Below are positions 54,600-61,998 of a stretch of 64,000 bases of DNA, one piece after another. The DNA comes from Pelobacter seleniigenes DSM 18267 (GTDB taxonomy: Bacteria > Desulfobacterota > Desulfuromonadia > Desulfuromonadales > Geopsychrobacteraceae). The stretch lies in the NCBI RefSeq assembly GCF_000711225.1, contig NZ_JOMG01000001.1, positions 1 through 64,000 of the forward strand. The letters are read 5' to 3'. Within the stretch, counting starts at the first letter, position 1. Every line of letters starts with the position of its first letter. Position numbers and translations under genes: made by a program. The notes beneath the pieces are model-generated. The model had not been told where the DNA came from. It ran no database searches and saw only the letters and a program-made list of their open reading frames with translations.

Positions 54600-56108
54600 A
54601 TGCAGGAAATGATCCGTCACATCCTTACCTCAAGGGTCTATGAAGCGGCAGTGGAAACCCCATTGGAGGAAGCCACCGAATTGTCCCGCGAACTGCAGAA
54701 TCGCATCCTTTTGAAACGGGAAGACCTGCAGCCAGTGTTTTCCTTCAAGCTGCGCGGCGCCTACAACAAAATTGCCCAGTTATCCAAGGAAGAACAGGCC
54801 CGCGGCGTGATTGCCGCTTCTGCCGGCAACCATGCCCAAGGTGTTGCTTTTTCAGCGCAAAAACTCGGCCTGAAGGCACTTATCGTGATGCCCGCGACCA
54901 CGCCGCAAATCAAAATCGACGCGGTCAAATCCTATGGTGCAGAAGTTGTGCTTTACGGTGACAATTATTCCGAGGCCGCTGAGCGCTGCGCGCAAATATT
55001 GGACGAAACCGGGATGACCTATATCCACCCGTTTGACGACAAACAGGTCATTGCCGGACAGGGCACCATCGCTTATGAATTGTTGCGGCAAAGCCCGGAG
55101 AAAATGGACGCCGTCTTCGTTCCCGTCGGCGGCGGCGGCCTCATTTCCGGAATCGGCGCCTATTTAAAAGCCCTCTCCCCCGAGACCAGAATCATCGGTG
55201 TCGAACCTGTCGACAGCGATGCCATGTATCAATCGCTCAGTGCCGGCAAGCGGATCACTCTACAATCGGTGGGCATATTTGCCGATGGCGTTGCCGTCCG
55301 TCAGGTCGGCAAGCTGACCTATGAGTTATGCCGTAAATATGTCGATGACATCATCAGGGTCAGCACCGATGAACTGTGTGGTGCGATCAAATCGATTTAC
55401 CAGGCCACCCGCTCGATCGTTGAACCCGCCGGGGCGTTGGGCGTCGCCGGGCTGAAACAGTATGTCAAAAACAACTCCGTCAACGGACAAACCCTGGTCG
55501 CTATTAACTCCGGTGCCAATATGAATTTCGAGCGCCTGCGTTATGTCTCGGAGCGTACCATGACCGGCGCCGGGAAAGAATCCCTCCTTGCCGTCACCAT
55601 TCCAGAACAGCCGGGTGCGCTGCGTTATTTCTGCAACAATATTCTGCATACCCTGAATATTACCGAATTCAACTACCGTCTGGCTGACCGGACTCGGGCT
55701 CAACTGTTCATGGGAGTCTCCGTTGGTGCCGATGAAACAAAAAAACAATTTATCGAACGGCTCAATAAAGAAGGCTATCAGACCATTGACCTGACCGACA
55801 ATGAATTGGCCAAAACGCACCTTCGCTACATGATCGGCGGTCGTTCCGCAGAAGCGAACCGGGAACGGCTGTTCCGGTTCTGGTTTCCGGAGAGGCCGGG
55901 AGCACTGTCCCGCTTTCTGGCAGACATGGGTGCAGACTGGAATATTTCGTTGTTTCATTACCGCAGCCAAGGCGGTGAGTTCGGCCGGGTTCTCATCGGG
56001 CTCGAGATACCCGACAACCACGAAGCAGCCTTACAACAGTTTCTCAATCGGCTCGGCTACCACTTTGTAGAAGAGAGCAACGATCCGGCCTATAAATTGT
56101 TTTTATAA
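54600..56108 (+). CDS. ilvA: Threonine ammonia-lyase, biosynthetic
   Basis: 502 residues, similar to the E. coli allosteric enzyme (514). PLP lysine in FSFKLRGAYNKI (near residue 50), ASAGNHAQGVA and the glycine loop VPVGGGGLISG. The C-terminal ~180 residues carry two ACT-like repeats (LLAVTIPEQPGALRYFCN and RLFRFWFPERPGALSRFLA) for isoleucine/valine control. Makes 2-oxobutyrate for isoleucine. Stands alone, convergent with a LysR gene. Geobacter relatives can also use citramalate, so this may be one of two routes. Confidence 0.95.
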   Translation: MQEMIRHILTSRVYEAAVETPLEEATELSRELQNRILLKREDLQPVFSFKLRGAYNKIAQLSKEEQARGVIAASAGNHAQGVAFSAQKLGLKALIVMPATTPQIKIDAVKSYGAEVVLYGDNYSEAAERCAQILDETGMTYIHPFDDKQVIAGQGTIAYELLRQSPEKMDAVFVPVGGGGLISGIGAYLKALSPETRIIGVEPVDSDAMYQSLSAGKRITLQSVGIFADGVAVRQVGKLTYELCRKYVDDIIRVSTDELCGAIKSIYQATRSIVEPAGALGVAGLKQYVKNNSVNGQTLVAINSGANMNFERLRYVSERTMTGAGKESLLAVTIPEQPGALRYFCNNILHTLNITEFNYRLADRTRAQLFMGVSVGADETKKQFIERLNKEGYQTIDLTDNELAKTHLRYMIGGRSAEANRERLFRFWFPERPGALSRFLADMGADWNISLFHYRSQGGEFGRVLIGLEIPDNHEAALQQFLNRLGYHFVEESNDPAYKLFL

Positions 56109-56271
56109 AAGCCCTTGCCGCTGCGCCGCTTTGTTTTGTACGGTTGCTTAGCCGCGATATTTTGCCTTCGGCAGAGTCTATTGTGGTCCGTTGATCTGTT
56201 TCAAACCCTGTCGGTCGGTGCCCCCTTTCCCCCCCTGATTATGACTCAATCCAGCTTTAAAAAGCCGTCGG

Positions 56272-57177
56272 CTAAAGATTTTCAAACAGATTCTGCTCCA
56301 GGTACTTCTCCTTCAAAAAATCGACGAAACAACGTAATTTGAGGGGGACATATTTATTAACGGGATAGATGGCGTTGATCGGTGTCGACCAGGGGAGATA
56401 ATCGTTCAGAACCGTTTCCAGCAGGCCGGTTTCCAACTCCTTTAAAACCATCCAACTTGGCACCATCGCCAACCCGGTGCCCGCAACAATCACGTCACGA
56501 ATGCCATCGGTGTTATCAGACTGACAGTTTCCTTTGACATGCACGGCCAATTCCTGATTGTTCTTCTTAAACCGCCAGATATGCCCCCCCTCCTGGATAG
56601 TATAAACCAGGCAATTGTGTTTCCTGAGCTCGTGGGGATGCTGGGGGTAGCCATAGCGACTGAAGTAGCCGGGCGCCCCCACAATAACCAACGGTGCATT
56701 GCCAAGCCGCCGGGCAACCAGGGTCGAGTCCGCCAAGGCTCCAATGCGGATGGCAACATCGATCCTCGCCCCGATCAGGTCAACGAAATGATCGCTTAAA
56801 GACAGGTCCAGCTGAATCTGCGGATAGCGCTCAAGGAATTCCGACAGGTAGGGAGCAAGATGCAACCGCCCGAAAGCAACGGAAGCACTGATCCGCAATC
56901 TGCCCCGAGGATTTGTGGCAAAGGATTGCACTTCCTCTTCGGCATCAGCCACCTGCTTCAGGATATTGAGGCAATGCTCGTAATAACTTTGCCCTGCTTC
57001 AGTCAGGGTCAGGTGCCTGCTCGTCCGGTTCAACAACCGTGAACCCAACCGGTCCTCAAGAGCGGCAATCTGCTTACTAATTTTTGGCTGCCCGGTATTC
57101 ATCTCTCGCGCTACCGCAGAAAAACTGCCCGTTACAACGACCCGGGTAAATATTTCCATTGCTTCAAAGGGATTCAT
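56272..57177 (-). CDS. LysR family transcriptional regulator
   Basis: 301 residues from ATG 57177; a longer start at 57219 gives an untypical 14-residue extension. N-terminal HTH (FTRVVVTGSFSAVAREMNTGQPKISKQIAALEDRLGSRLLNRTSRHLTLTEAG) and a LysR substrate domain with GRLRISASVAFG and DVAIRIGALADSTLVARRLG, the CrgA/DmlR-like subgroup. Convergent with ilvA and divergent from the small exported protein gene (about 148 bases between starts), which may be its target. Confidence 0.93.
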   Translation of the reverse strand: MNPFEAMEIFTRVVVTGSFSAVAREMNTGQPKISKQIAALEDRLGSRLLNRTSRHLTLTEAGQSYYEHCLNILKQVADAEEEVQSFATNPRGRLRISASVAFGRLHLAPYLSEFLERYPQIQLDLSLSDHFVDLIGARIDVAIRIGALADSTLVARRLGNAPLVIVGAPGYFSRYGYPQHPHELRKHNCLVYTIQEGGHIWRFKKNNQELAVHVKGNCQSDNTDGIRDVIVAGTGLAMVPSWMVLKELETGLLETVLNDYLPWSTPINAIYPVNKYVPLKLRCFVDFLKEKYLEQNLFENL

Positions 57178-57324
57178 CGATAGTCCAATCCATTCCAGGA
57201 AGGAATATATAGAATGCAAAATAGCACAGTTTTAATTGGCCATGGAATACATTACTGTTTTAGTTACTTAAACAATTCGTCTGCGTCCCAGGCGATGACG
57301 CCTGGCCAGAAAAGGAGATAACAT

Positions 57325-57567
57325 ATGAAAACGAAATCTTTGATATTAGCCGTTGCGGGTATTTTTGCTCTTTCTTCTATCGCCTTCGCCGGAGCACAAT
57401 TCACCAACAATAGTTCAGCTGTCGGTATCCACAAAGTTGGTGCAAAAACTACCGACCGGGACACGGGTAACCTGAAAGTCGACAGCTACGCCGAACACAA
57501 CATGAACAGTCACTCCCAGCTGAGCGATCGAGAACTGGGCATTGGCAATTACAATGAAAGAGGTTAG
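57325..57567 (+). CDS. Small exported protein of unknown function
   Basis: 80 residues with signal peptide MKTKSLILAVAGIFALSSIAFA, leaving a ~58-residue polar, Asn/Ser/His-containing peptide with no cysteine or hydrophobic segment (KVGAKTTDRDTGNLKVDSYAEHNMNSHSQLSDRELGIGNYNERG). Textbook AAAGGAG site and its own strong terminator support it as a real, probably well expressed gene. I recognise no family. Divergent LysR gene suggests regulated expression. Confidence 0.8.
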   Translation: MKTKSLILAVAGIFALSSIAFAGAQFTNNSSAVGIHKVGAKTTDRDTGNLKVDSYAEHNMNSHSQLSDRELGIGNYNERG

Positions 57568-57630
57568 ATAGCTCAAACGTACACCAGAACAATAACGAAA
57601 TAGTCCTCATTGTTCTGTTCACATCACACT

Positions 57631-57657
57631 AAGGGGGGTTCGAAAGAGCCCCCCTTT
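57631..57657 (+). terminator. Terminator of the small exported protein gene
   Basis: AAGGGGGG and CCCCCCTT arms around a ten-base loop, then CTTTGTTG; 64 bases after the stop. Confidence 0.85.
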
Positions 57658-57660
57658 CCT

Positions 57661-57976
57661 TTGTTGACAAATCATTGATGACCCGTACCAAGGGATCAAA
57701 AGCTGGCTGATAATCTTTTTTATGTTGAGTTCATGCGTCACCCGAGACGGCATCAAAAAAAAGCTCTGTAAATACCGCCAGGATTGTGACTTTTTCTGTC
57801 ACAAGGGCGTGGCAACATAGCACTCAGATCAAACCAGCCAGGGCCACAACCATGGATTGACTGAAAACCTTATGAACAGCCTGCAATCCAGGAACTCGGG
57901 TACTCTTGGACTAAAAACGCTGTCCAGCTGGATAAAGCCATGTCCACGGTTGGAGCATTGATAAAAAGGGGACATC
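57661..57976 (+). other. Gene-free leader region of the radical-SAM pair
   Basis: About 315 bases. Contains the inverted repeat at 57785-57805 and no ORF with a ribosome site. No known riboswitch pattern (GEMM, cobalamin, SAM) recognised. AAGGGG at the end serves the radical-SAM ATG. Confidence 0.45.
57785..57805. repeat. Perfect inverted repeat TTGTGAC-N7-GTCACAA
   Basis: Seven-base arms around TTTTTCT. Shares its core with the repeat at 29470-29492. Could be an operator for a dimeric regulator (CRP/FNR-like half sites but wrong spacing) about 172 bases before the radical-SAM gene. Confidence 0.5.
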
Positions 57977-59293
57977 ATGTTGGCAAAATCGTCTCGTTCA
58001 TATCGCCCCTTGCCTGCGTTGGTCATGCCCCCCGACCTGCAGACCAGATTGGCTATTTTAAGTGGTGCCGCCAAATATGATGCATCCTGCGCATCCTGCG
58101 GCAGTACCCGTAGCGGAAAAGGCCCGGGGGCAACGCATATCAGTGGAATCTGCCATTCCTGGGCAGCCGACGGGCGCTGCATTTCCCTGCTTAAAGTCCT
58201 GCTCAGCAATGCCTGCCGGTATGATTGTGCCTATTGTGCCAACCGACGCTCCAATGACCACCGCAGGGTCAGCTTTTCCGCGGAAGAACTGGCCGGTTTG
58301 ACCATGGAATTTTATCGGCGCAATTATATTGAGGGGCTATTTCTCAGTTCAGCGGTTTTTTCAGACCCTGATACAACCATGCTCGAATTGTTGCGCACTC
58401 TGAAAATATTGCGTCATCAGTATCGATTCCACGGTTATATTCACCTGAAAGTCATTCCTGGTTGTAGCCGCGAGTTGGTTCATGCCGGAACCCTGCTCGC
58501 CGACCGACTCAGTGCAAACATCGAATTGCCGAGCAAAAAAAGCCTCCAGTTGCTGGCACCGGAAAAAGAACAACAGCAGATTCTGGAGGTCTTTCATCAG
58601 GCGCAGGGCAGCTACCTTAAGCATCAACCCCAAACTAAGAAGGCCAAGACCAACCCGCCAGGAATCGGCATGAGCACACAAATGATCATCGGCGCAACCC
58701 CCGAAGATGATCGGACTATTTTACGCCAAGTGGGCCAACTGTATCGTCTTCCTCAGCTCCAGCGGGTCTACTATTCGGCCTATATCCCGGTCAACAGTGA
58801 CAAGCGCCTCCCAGTGATTGGCAACAGCCCACCACTAAAACGGGAACACCGGCTATATCAGGCGGATTGGCTGCTGCGCTATTATCAGTTCGATGTCGAT
58901 GAAATACTCGCTCCGCAACAACTCTTCCTTGACGCAGAGCTTGACCCGAAGGCGGCCTGGGCCCTTCGCCACCTCGAGCATTTTCCGATCAACGTCAACC
59001 GCGCCAGCAAAGAGGAGTTACTGCGGGTACCGGGGCTTGGCGTTCGCTCCTGCACTAAAATCCTCCGTGCCAGGCGCCAGACAACCCTGCACCTGGACGA
59101 CCTGAAAAAGCTCGGCGTGGTGATGAAGCGAGCGCGCTATTTTCTCCATGACGGGAATAGCATGCCAGCGGCTTTCAGGTCCGAAGAAGCTTTGCGCTGC
59201 GCCCTCGTGCCACAGGCAGAACGGCAGCTGAGTCTGGATTTCAACACACCTCCCCTTGCTGCCGATACTTCGGCCCTTTCGGGTGAGTTATGA
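57977..59293 (+). CDS. Radical SAM protein, putative DNA modification/repair (TIGR03916 type)
   Basis: 438 residues. Radical SAM cluster motif CRYDCAYC (CxxxCxxC) in LLSNACRYDCAYCANRRSND, preceded by further cysteines in CASCGSTR and GICHSWAADGRC. The C-terminal part holds a helix-hairpin-helix DNA-binding element (INVNRASKEELLRVPGLGVRSCTKILRAR) and LKKLGVVMKRARYFL, the end typical of the radical SAM family that accompanies uracil-DNA-glycosylase-linked proteins. Stop overlaps the next gene (ATGA). Reaction unknown; a nucleic acid substrate is likely. Confidence 0.9.
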   Translation: MLAKSSRSYRPLPALVMPPDLQTRLAILSGAAKYDASCASCGSTRSGKGPGATHISGICHSWAADGRCISLLKVLLSNACRYDCAYCANRRSNDHRRVSFSAEELAGLTMEFYRRNYIEGLFLSSAVFSDPDTTMLELLRTLKILRHQYRFHGYIHLKVIPGCSRELVHAGTLLADRLSANIELPSKKSLQLLAPEKEQQQILEVFHQAQGSYLKHQPQTKKAKTNPPGIGMSTQMIIGATPEDDRTILRQVGQLYRLPQLQRVYYSAYIPVNSDKRLPVIGNSPPLKREHRLYQADWLLRYYQFDVDEILAPQQLFLDAELDPKAAWALRHLEHFPINVNRASKEELLRVPGLGVRSCTKILRARRQTTLHLDDLKKLGVVMKRARYFLHDGNSMPAAFRSEEALRCALVPQAERQLSLDFNTPPLAADTSALSGEL

Positions 59294-60048
59294 TTTTAAG
59301 TTATGATGGCAGCCTGCCCGGTTTTCTCTGTATACTCGGCCACGCGTTGAAAACTTATCCGCAATGGAGTGAGGTCAGAAACCTTGCCGAGTCGCCCCTG
59401 TCCAGTCTCTTTGGCCAGGAACAGGAGATCGCCACAGATTATGACTTTGCGGATAAAGTGGTCAGTGGTCTTGGTAAAAAATTAGGAAAACAGTTTCCCA
59501 ATAAGCTCGCTTACGCATTTTCCAGTGAATGGCAAGGCATCGAAGCGGATCTGATCAAGATCACCGGGCGGGCTCTGAAAAGAGGCAGACCCTGTCTTGA
59601 TCAACTGAGCGACCCGCTGGTACAGCGCTTTCAGAGCGCGGCCTTCAGGACGGCCAGGGAGAAACACCGCCTGCTCGGGCTGTTGCGCTTTTCCCGCCTG
59701 CAAGATGATTGTTTTCTGGCACAGGTCAAACCTCAAGCCAACGTCGTACCGTTTCTGGGCGCCCATTTCGCCAGACGTTTCAGCGATCAGCGCTGGGGCA
59801 TTGTTGATACCAAGCGCCGGATTGCACTCTTCGGAGCGGGTCCGGAATGGAGCCTGGAAAGCCAGGTCGAGATTGCAGCGGACCTCAGTTTCCATCACAG
59901 TGAAACCGCCATTGTTAACCTGTGGAAGTCATTCTACAAACATATCAGCAACCCGGACCGCTACAACCCTCAATTGCGCCGGCAATTCATGCCCAAAAGA
60001 TACTGGTCCAACCTGACCGAAATGCAACCGGAAGAGCCAATGAAGTAA
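59290..60048 (+). CDS. DUF4130 / TIGR03915-type putative DNA metabolism protein
   Basis: 252 residues. Begins ILSYDGSLPGFLCILGHAL and ends with the conserved EIAADLSFHHSETAIVNLWKSFYKHIS...NPQLRRQFMPKRYWSNLTE pattern; central REKHRLLGLLRFSRLQDDCFLAQVKP. In many bacteria this domain is fused to a uracil-DNA glycosylase domain; here it stands alone, with no glycosylase in the window. Its ATG overlaps the radical SAM stop, so the two are made together and probably work together. Confidence 0.9.
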   Translation: MILSYDGSLPGFLCILGHALKTYPQWSEVRNLAESPLSSLFGQEQEIATDYDFADKVVSGLGKKLGKQFPNKLAYAFSSEWQGIEADLIKITGRALKRGRPCLDQLSDPLVQRFQSAAFRTAREKHRLLGLLRFSRLQDDCFLAQVKPQANVVPFLGAHFARRFSDQRWGIVDTKRRIALFGAGPEWSLESQVEIAADLSFHHSETAIVNLWKSFYKHISNPDRYNPQLRRQFMPKRYWSNLTEMQPEEPMK

Positions 60049-60056
60049 GAATCGCC

Positions 60057-60830
60057 TTAGCGCCCCTTCCAGTTTGGAGAGCGTTTTTCCAAAAAGGCCC
60101 GCACCCCCTCTTCGGCATCCTCGGTAGCACAGAGCGTTGCAAACAGATCGTCCATACTATCAAGCCCCTGATGATAAGGGACGTCCTGCAACCGTTTGAG
60201 CCCCTCTTTACCGATCCGCAGCGCCGTTGGACTTTTACTGACCAATTTTTCAGCCAATCGAAGCGTTTCTGCCGCCAACTGATCATCGGCAACCACCTTG
60301 TTCACCAGCCCAAGTTTTTCAGCTTCGGCCGCATCAATCATATCCCCGGTCAACACCATTTCCATGGTCTTTTTACGGCCGATAATTTTTGCCATCGGTG
60401 CGGCCGGCCCGAGGCAGATCAACCCGACATTGATTGCCGTCGTTCCGAAAATCGCAGTTCGACTCGCCACGGTGAGATCGCAGGCAAATGCCAGTCCGGC
60501 ACCGTTCGCCAGAGCATAACCCTGCACCGCAGCGATGGTCGGTTTATTCAGCCGGGCCAGGGTGTGGTAAAAGGCGTCGATACCATACAGAAACTCTCGA
60601 TATTGCTGATGACTCTTATCCCGAAACTGGTCCAGGGAAATACCGGTGCAAAAATGCTCGCCAGCAGCCTCAATCACGATGACCCGGACCTGGGCATCTT
60701 CTTCAAAAGACCACAGCGCCTGGTCAAGCTGGTTGGCAAATTCGGGGGTAAAGGTATTTTTCTGCTCCGGACGGTTCAGTCTGATAAAACCGATGGAATT
60801 GTCCTTACGTGTCAAAATAACCTGGCTCAT
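60057..60830 (-). CDS. Enoyl-CoA hydratase/isomerase family protein
   Basis: 257 residues from ATG 60830, four bases after AGGAG (ATG 60833 is too close; longer starts lack support). Crotonase fold: IRLNRPEQKNTFTPEF, oxyanion-hole segment HFCTGISLDQF and KPTIAAVQGYALANGAGLAFACDL. The usual catalytic Glu pair is not clear: the second position lies in INVGLICLGPAAP, without Glu, so the reaction may be other than hydration. No fatty-acid genes nearby. Convergent with the DUF4130 gene (8-base gap). Confidence 0.88.
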   Translation of the reverse strand: MSQVILTRKDNSIGFIRLNRPEQKNTFTPEFANQLDQALWSFEEDAQVRVIVIEAAGEHFCTGISLDQFRDKSHQQYREFLYGIDAFYHTLARLNKPTIAAVQGYALANGAGLAFACDLTVASRTAIFGTTAINVGLICLGPAAPMAKIIGRKKTMEMVLTGDMIDAAEAEKLGLVNKVVADDQLAAETLRLAEKLVSKSPTALRIGKEGLKRLQDVPYHQGLDSMDDLFATLCATEDAEEGVRAFLEKRSPNWKGR

Positions 60831-61144
60831 CATATCTCCTTTGCATTCTAGCCAACTGCCTGCAGGCAGCCGGGAAGCCCGTAACGGGCGATCCTGATCG
60901 ATGATCCGGATAAGTAGCGGAAGCCATTGAGGGGGCTTTCCTGACCATATGTTAGGTGCACTCCCATTAACATAGCATGGAAAAACCGCGGCCATCCCAT
61001 AAGATAAAACACCGTTCTCCCTACTTTAGTGCATCTCACATTGAATTGAGAAATTAATTTTTATAATAAATTTCCTTCTTGCTATTGCTAAAAAGAATAA
61101 GATATATTTTTCTGAATATATTGGATTTCCAAGGAGAAAAGGTC
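60831..61144 (+). other. Gene-free stretch before the FmdB-type gene
   Basis: About 314 bases; GC-rich first half with small repeats, then an AT-rich half with the candidate promoter at 61040-61067. No ORF with a ribosome site. Confidence 0.45.
61040..61067 (+). promoter_or_regulatory. Putative promoter of the FmdB-selenoprotein unit
   Basis: ATTGAA, 16-base spacer, TATAAT (61062-61067). The -10 is a perfect consensus; the -35 is weak. Confidence 0.4.
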
Positions 61145-61321
61145 GTGCCGATCTACGAATACCATTGTCGCCTCTGCAACCGTACCTTCGAAAAGATTCA
61201 ACGGCTGAAACAGCCGGAAGCACTTTGCCCCCACTGTGGACAGCCAGCCGAAAAAAAGGTCTCTCGTCCGGTGGTGGCTGCTGGAAGCTGCCAGCCTCTG
61301 CCAGGCAGCGGCTTTACCTGA
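61145..61321 (+). CDS. FmdB-type zinc-ribbon protein
   Basis: 58 residues from GTG 61145 with AAGGAG seven bases upstream. MPIYEYHCRLCNRTFEKIQRLKQPEALCPHCGQPAEKKVS is the FmdB/CxxC_CxxC_SSSS family: CxxC, FE, CPxCG. Family members were first named as regulators of formamidase, but their real role is uncertain; a zinc ribbon is sure. Followed after 99 bases by the selenoprotein gene. Confidence 0.9.
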   Translation: MPIYEYHCRLCNRTFEKIQRLKQPEALCPHCGQPAEKKVSRPVVAAGSCQPLPGSGFT

Positions 61322-61420
61322 GGATGATACCTAGCGGGCGGCGTGACCGTTCGTCATCTTTTTACAGACTAGGTCTGAACTTATTGACATGTCACTATCC
61401 AAAAAGTAAGGAGCGGGATT

Positions 61421-61708
61421 ATGCTGACAATGACCGACAAAGCGCGGGATAAATTCAAAGAATTGCTGGCTGATCATCCGGGCAAACACCTCCGGGTTAT
61501 CTTTGAAGGCTTTGGCTGAGGCGGGCCCAAACTGGGCTTGGCTCTGGATGAGCTGAAAAAAGATGAACAGGTTGTCCTGATCAACGAAATCGAACTGATT
61601 ATCGATGCGAGTGTTCTTCCCTATACCAAAGGGAATGAAATCGATTATATCAGCAACCCCTATGGACAGGGCTTTTCCATCGCTCCGGCCATTGGAGGAT
61701 GTTGCTAA
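61421..61708 (+). CDS. HesB/IscA-like selenoprotein (UGA-encoded Sec33)
   Basis: 95 residues when the in-frame TGA at 61517-61519 is read as selenocysteine. ATG with AAGGAG upstream. Sequence around the site is FEGFG-U-GGPKLGLALDELK, the conserved pattern of the HesB-like (seleno)protein family (TIGR01911), where Sec replaces the first conserved Cys of the A-type Fe-S carrier fold. The reading frame continues uninterrupted with normal codon use to TAA and ends GGCC, the expected C-terminal Cys pair. A hairpin follows the TGA. Probably an Fe-S cluster or redox carrier. Requires selA, selB, selC and selD elsewhere in the genome. Confidence 0.92.
61517..61555 (+). promoter_or_regulatory. UGA codon and candidate SECIS hairpin
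   Basis: TGA at 61517-61519, then GCCCA/TGGGC (61525-61537) with a three-base loop and weaker outer pairing (GAGGC with GGCTC), the position expected for a bacterial SECIS just downstream of UGA. Folding was judged by eye. Confidence 0.65.
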
Positions 61709-61729
61709 AAACAAAAGAATCTGTGACAA

Positions 61730-61761
61730 AATAAGCCTGAAGCAAACGCTTCAGGCTTATT
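61730..61761. terminator. Terminator of the selenoprotein gene
   Basis: AATAAGCCTGAAGC/GCTTCAGGCTTATT with a four-base loop (AAAC), followed by TTTATTT; 21 bases after the stop. Can also stop minus-strand transcripts from cyd. Confidence 0.92.
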
Positions 61762-61902
61762 TTTATTTCAGGAAAACAACTGCCCGAGCCGAAGCAATAT
61801 CGTCCAACAACAACGAGGCATGATCATATCCTGATCGTCCAGGAAAAGATCTTTTGCCACCCGCTGTTGAATTCGGCTCCGGCGGGTTGCCTTAATGATC
61901 AA

Positions 61903-61986
61903 TCAAAGCAAATCCCAACTTCCCAGCAACTTAACTGCGGCATAATAGGATACTCCGATAAGTGCAAGCCAAACTAACATCAACAT
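61903..61986 (-). CDS. 27-residue membrane peptide after cydB (CydX-like)
   Basis: ATG at 61986 with a strong AGGAGG site, 12 bases after the cydB stop. Peptide MLMLVWLALIGVSYYAAVKL plus LGSWDLL: one membrane helix (about 2-20) and a short polar tail. Small single-helix subunits (CydX in E. coli, CydS, CydH elsewhere) follow cydAB and stabilise the bd oxidase. Sequence similarity to those is low, so identity rests on place, size and topology. Too short for ordinary gene finding. Confidence 0.75.
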   Translation of the reverse strand: MLMLVWLALIGVSYYAAVKLLGSWDLL

Positions 61987-61998
61987 AATTTCCTCCTG

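Noticed and set aside
55326-56021. 231-residue minus-strand frame inside ilvA
   Set aside because: Shadow of ilvA; no recognisable domain or start signal.
57661-57976. Riboswitch (GEMM or other) before the radical-SAM gene
   Set aside because: Looked for GEMM-type signature sequences because Geobacter uses many of them; none found here or in the other long gaps read by eye.
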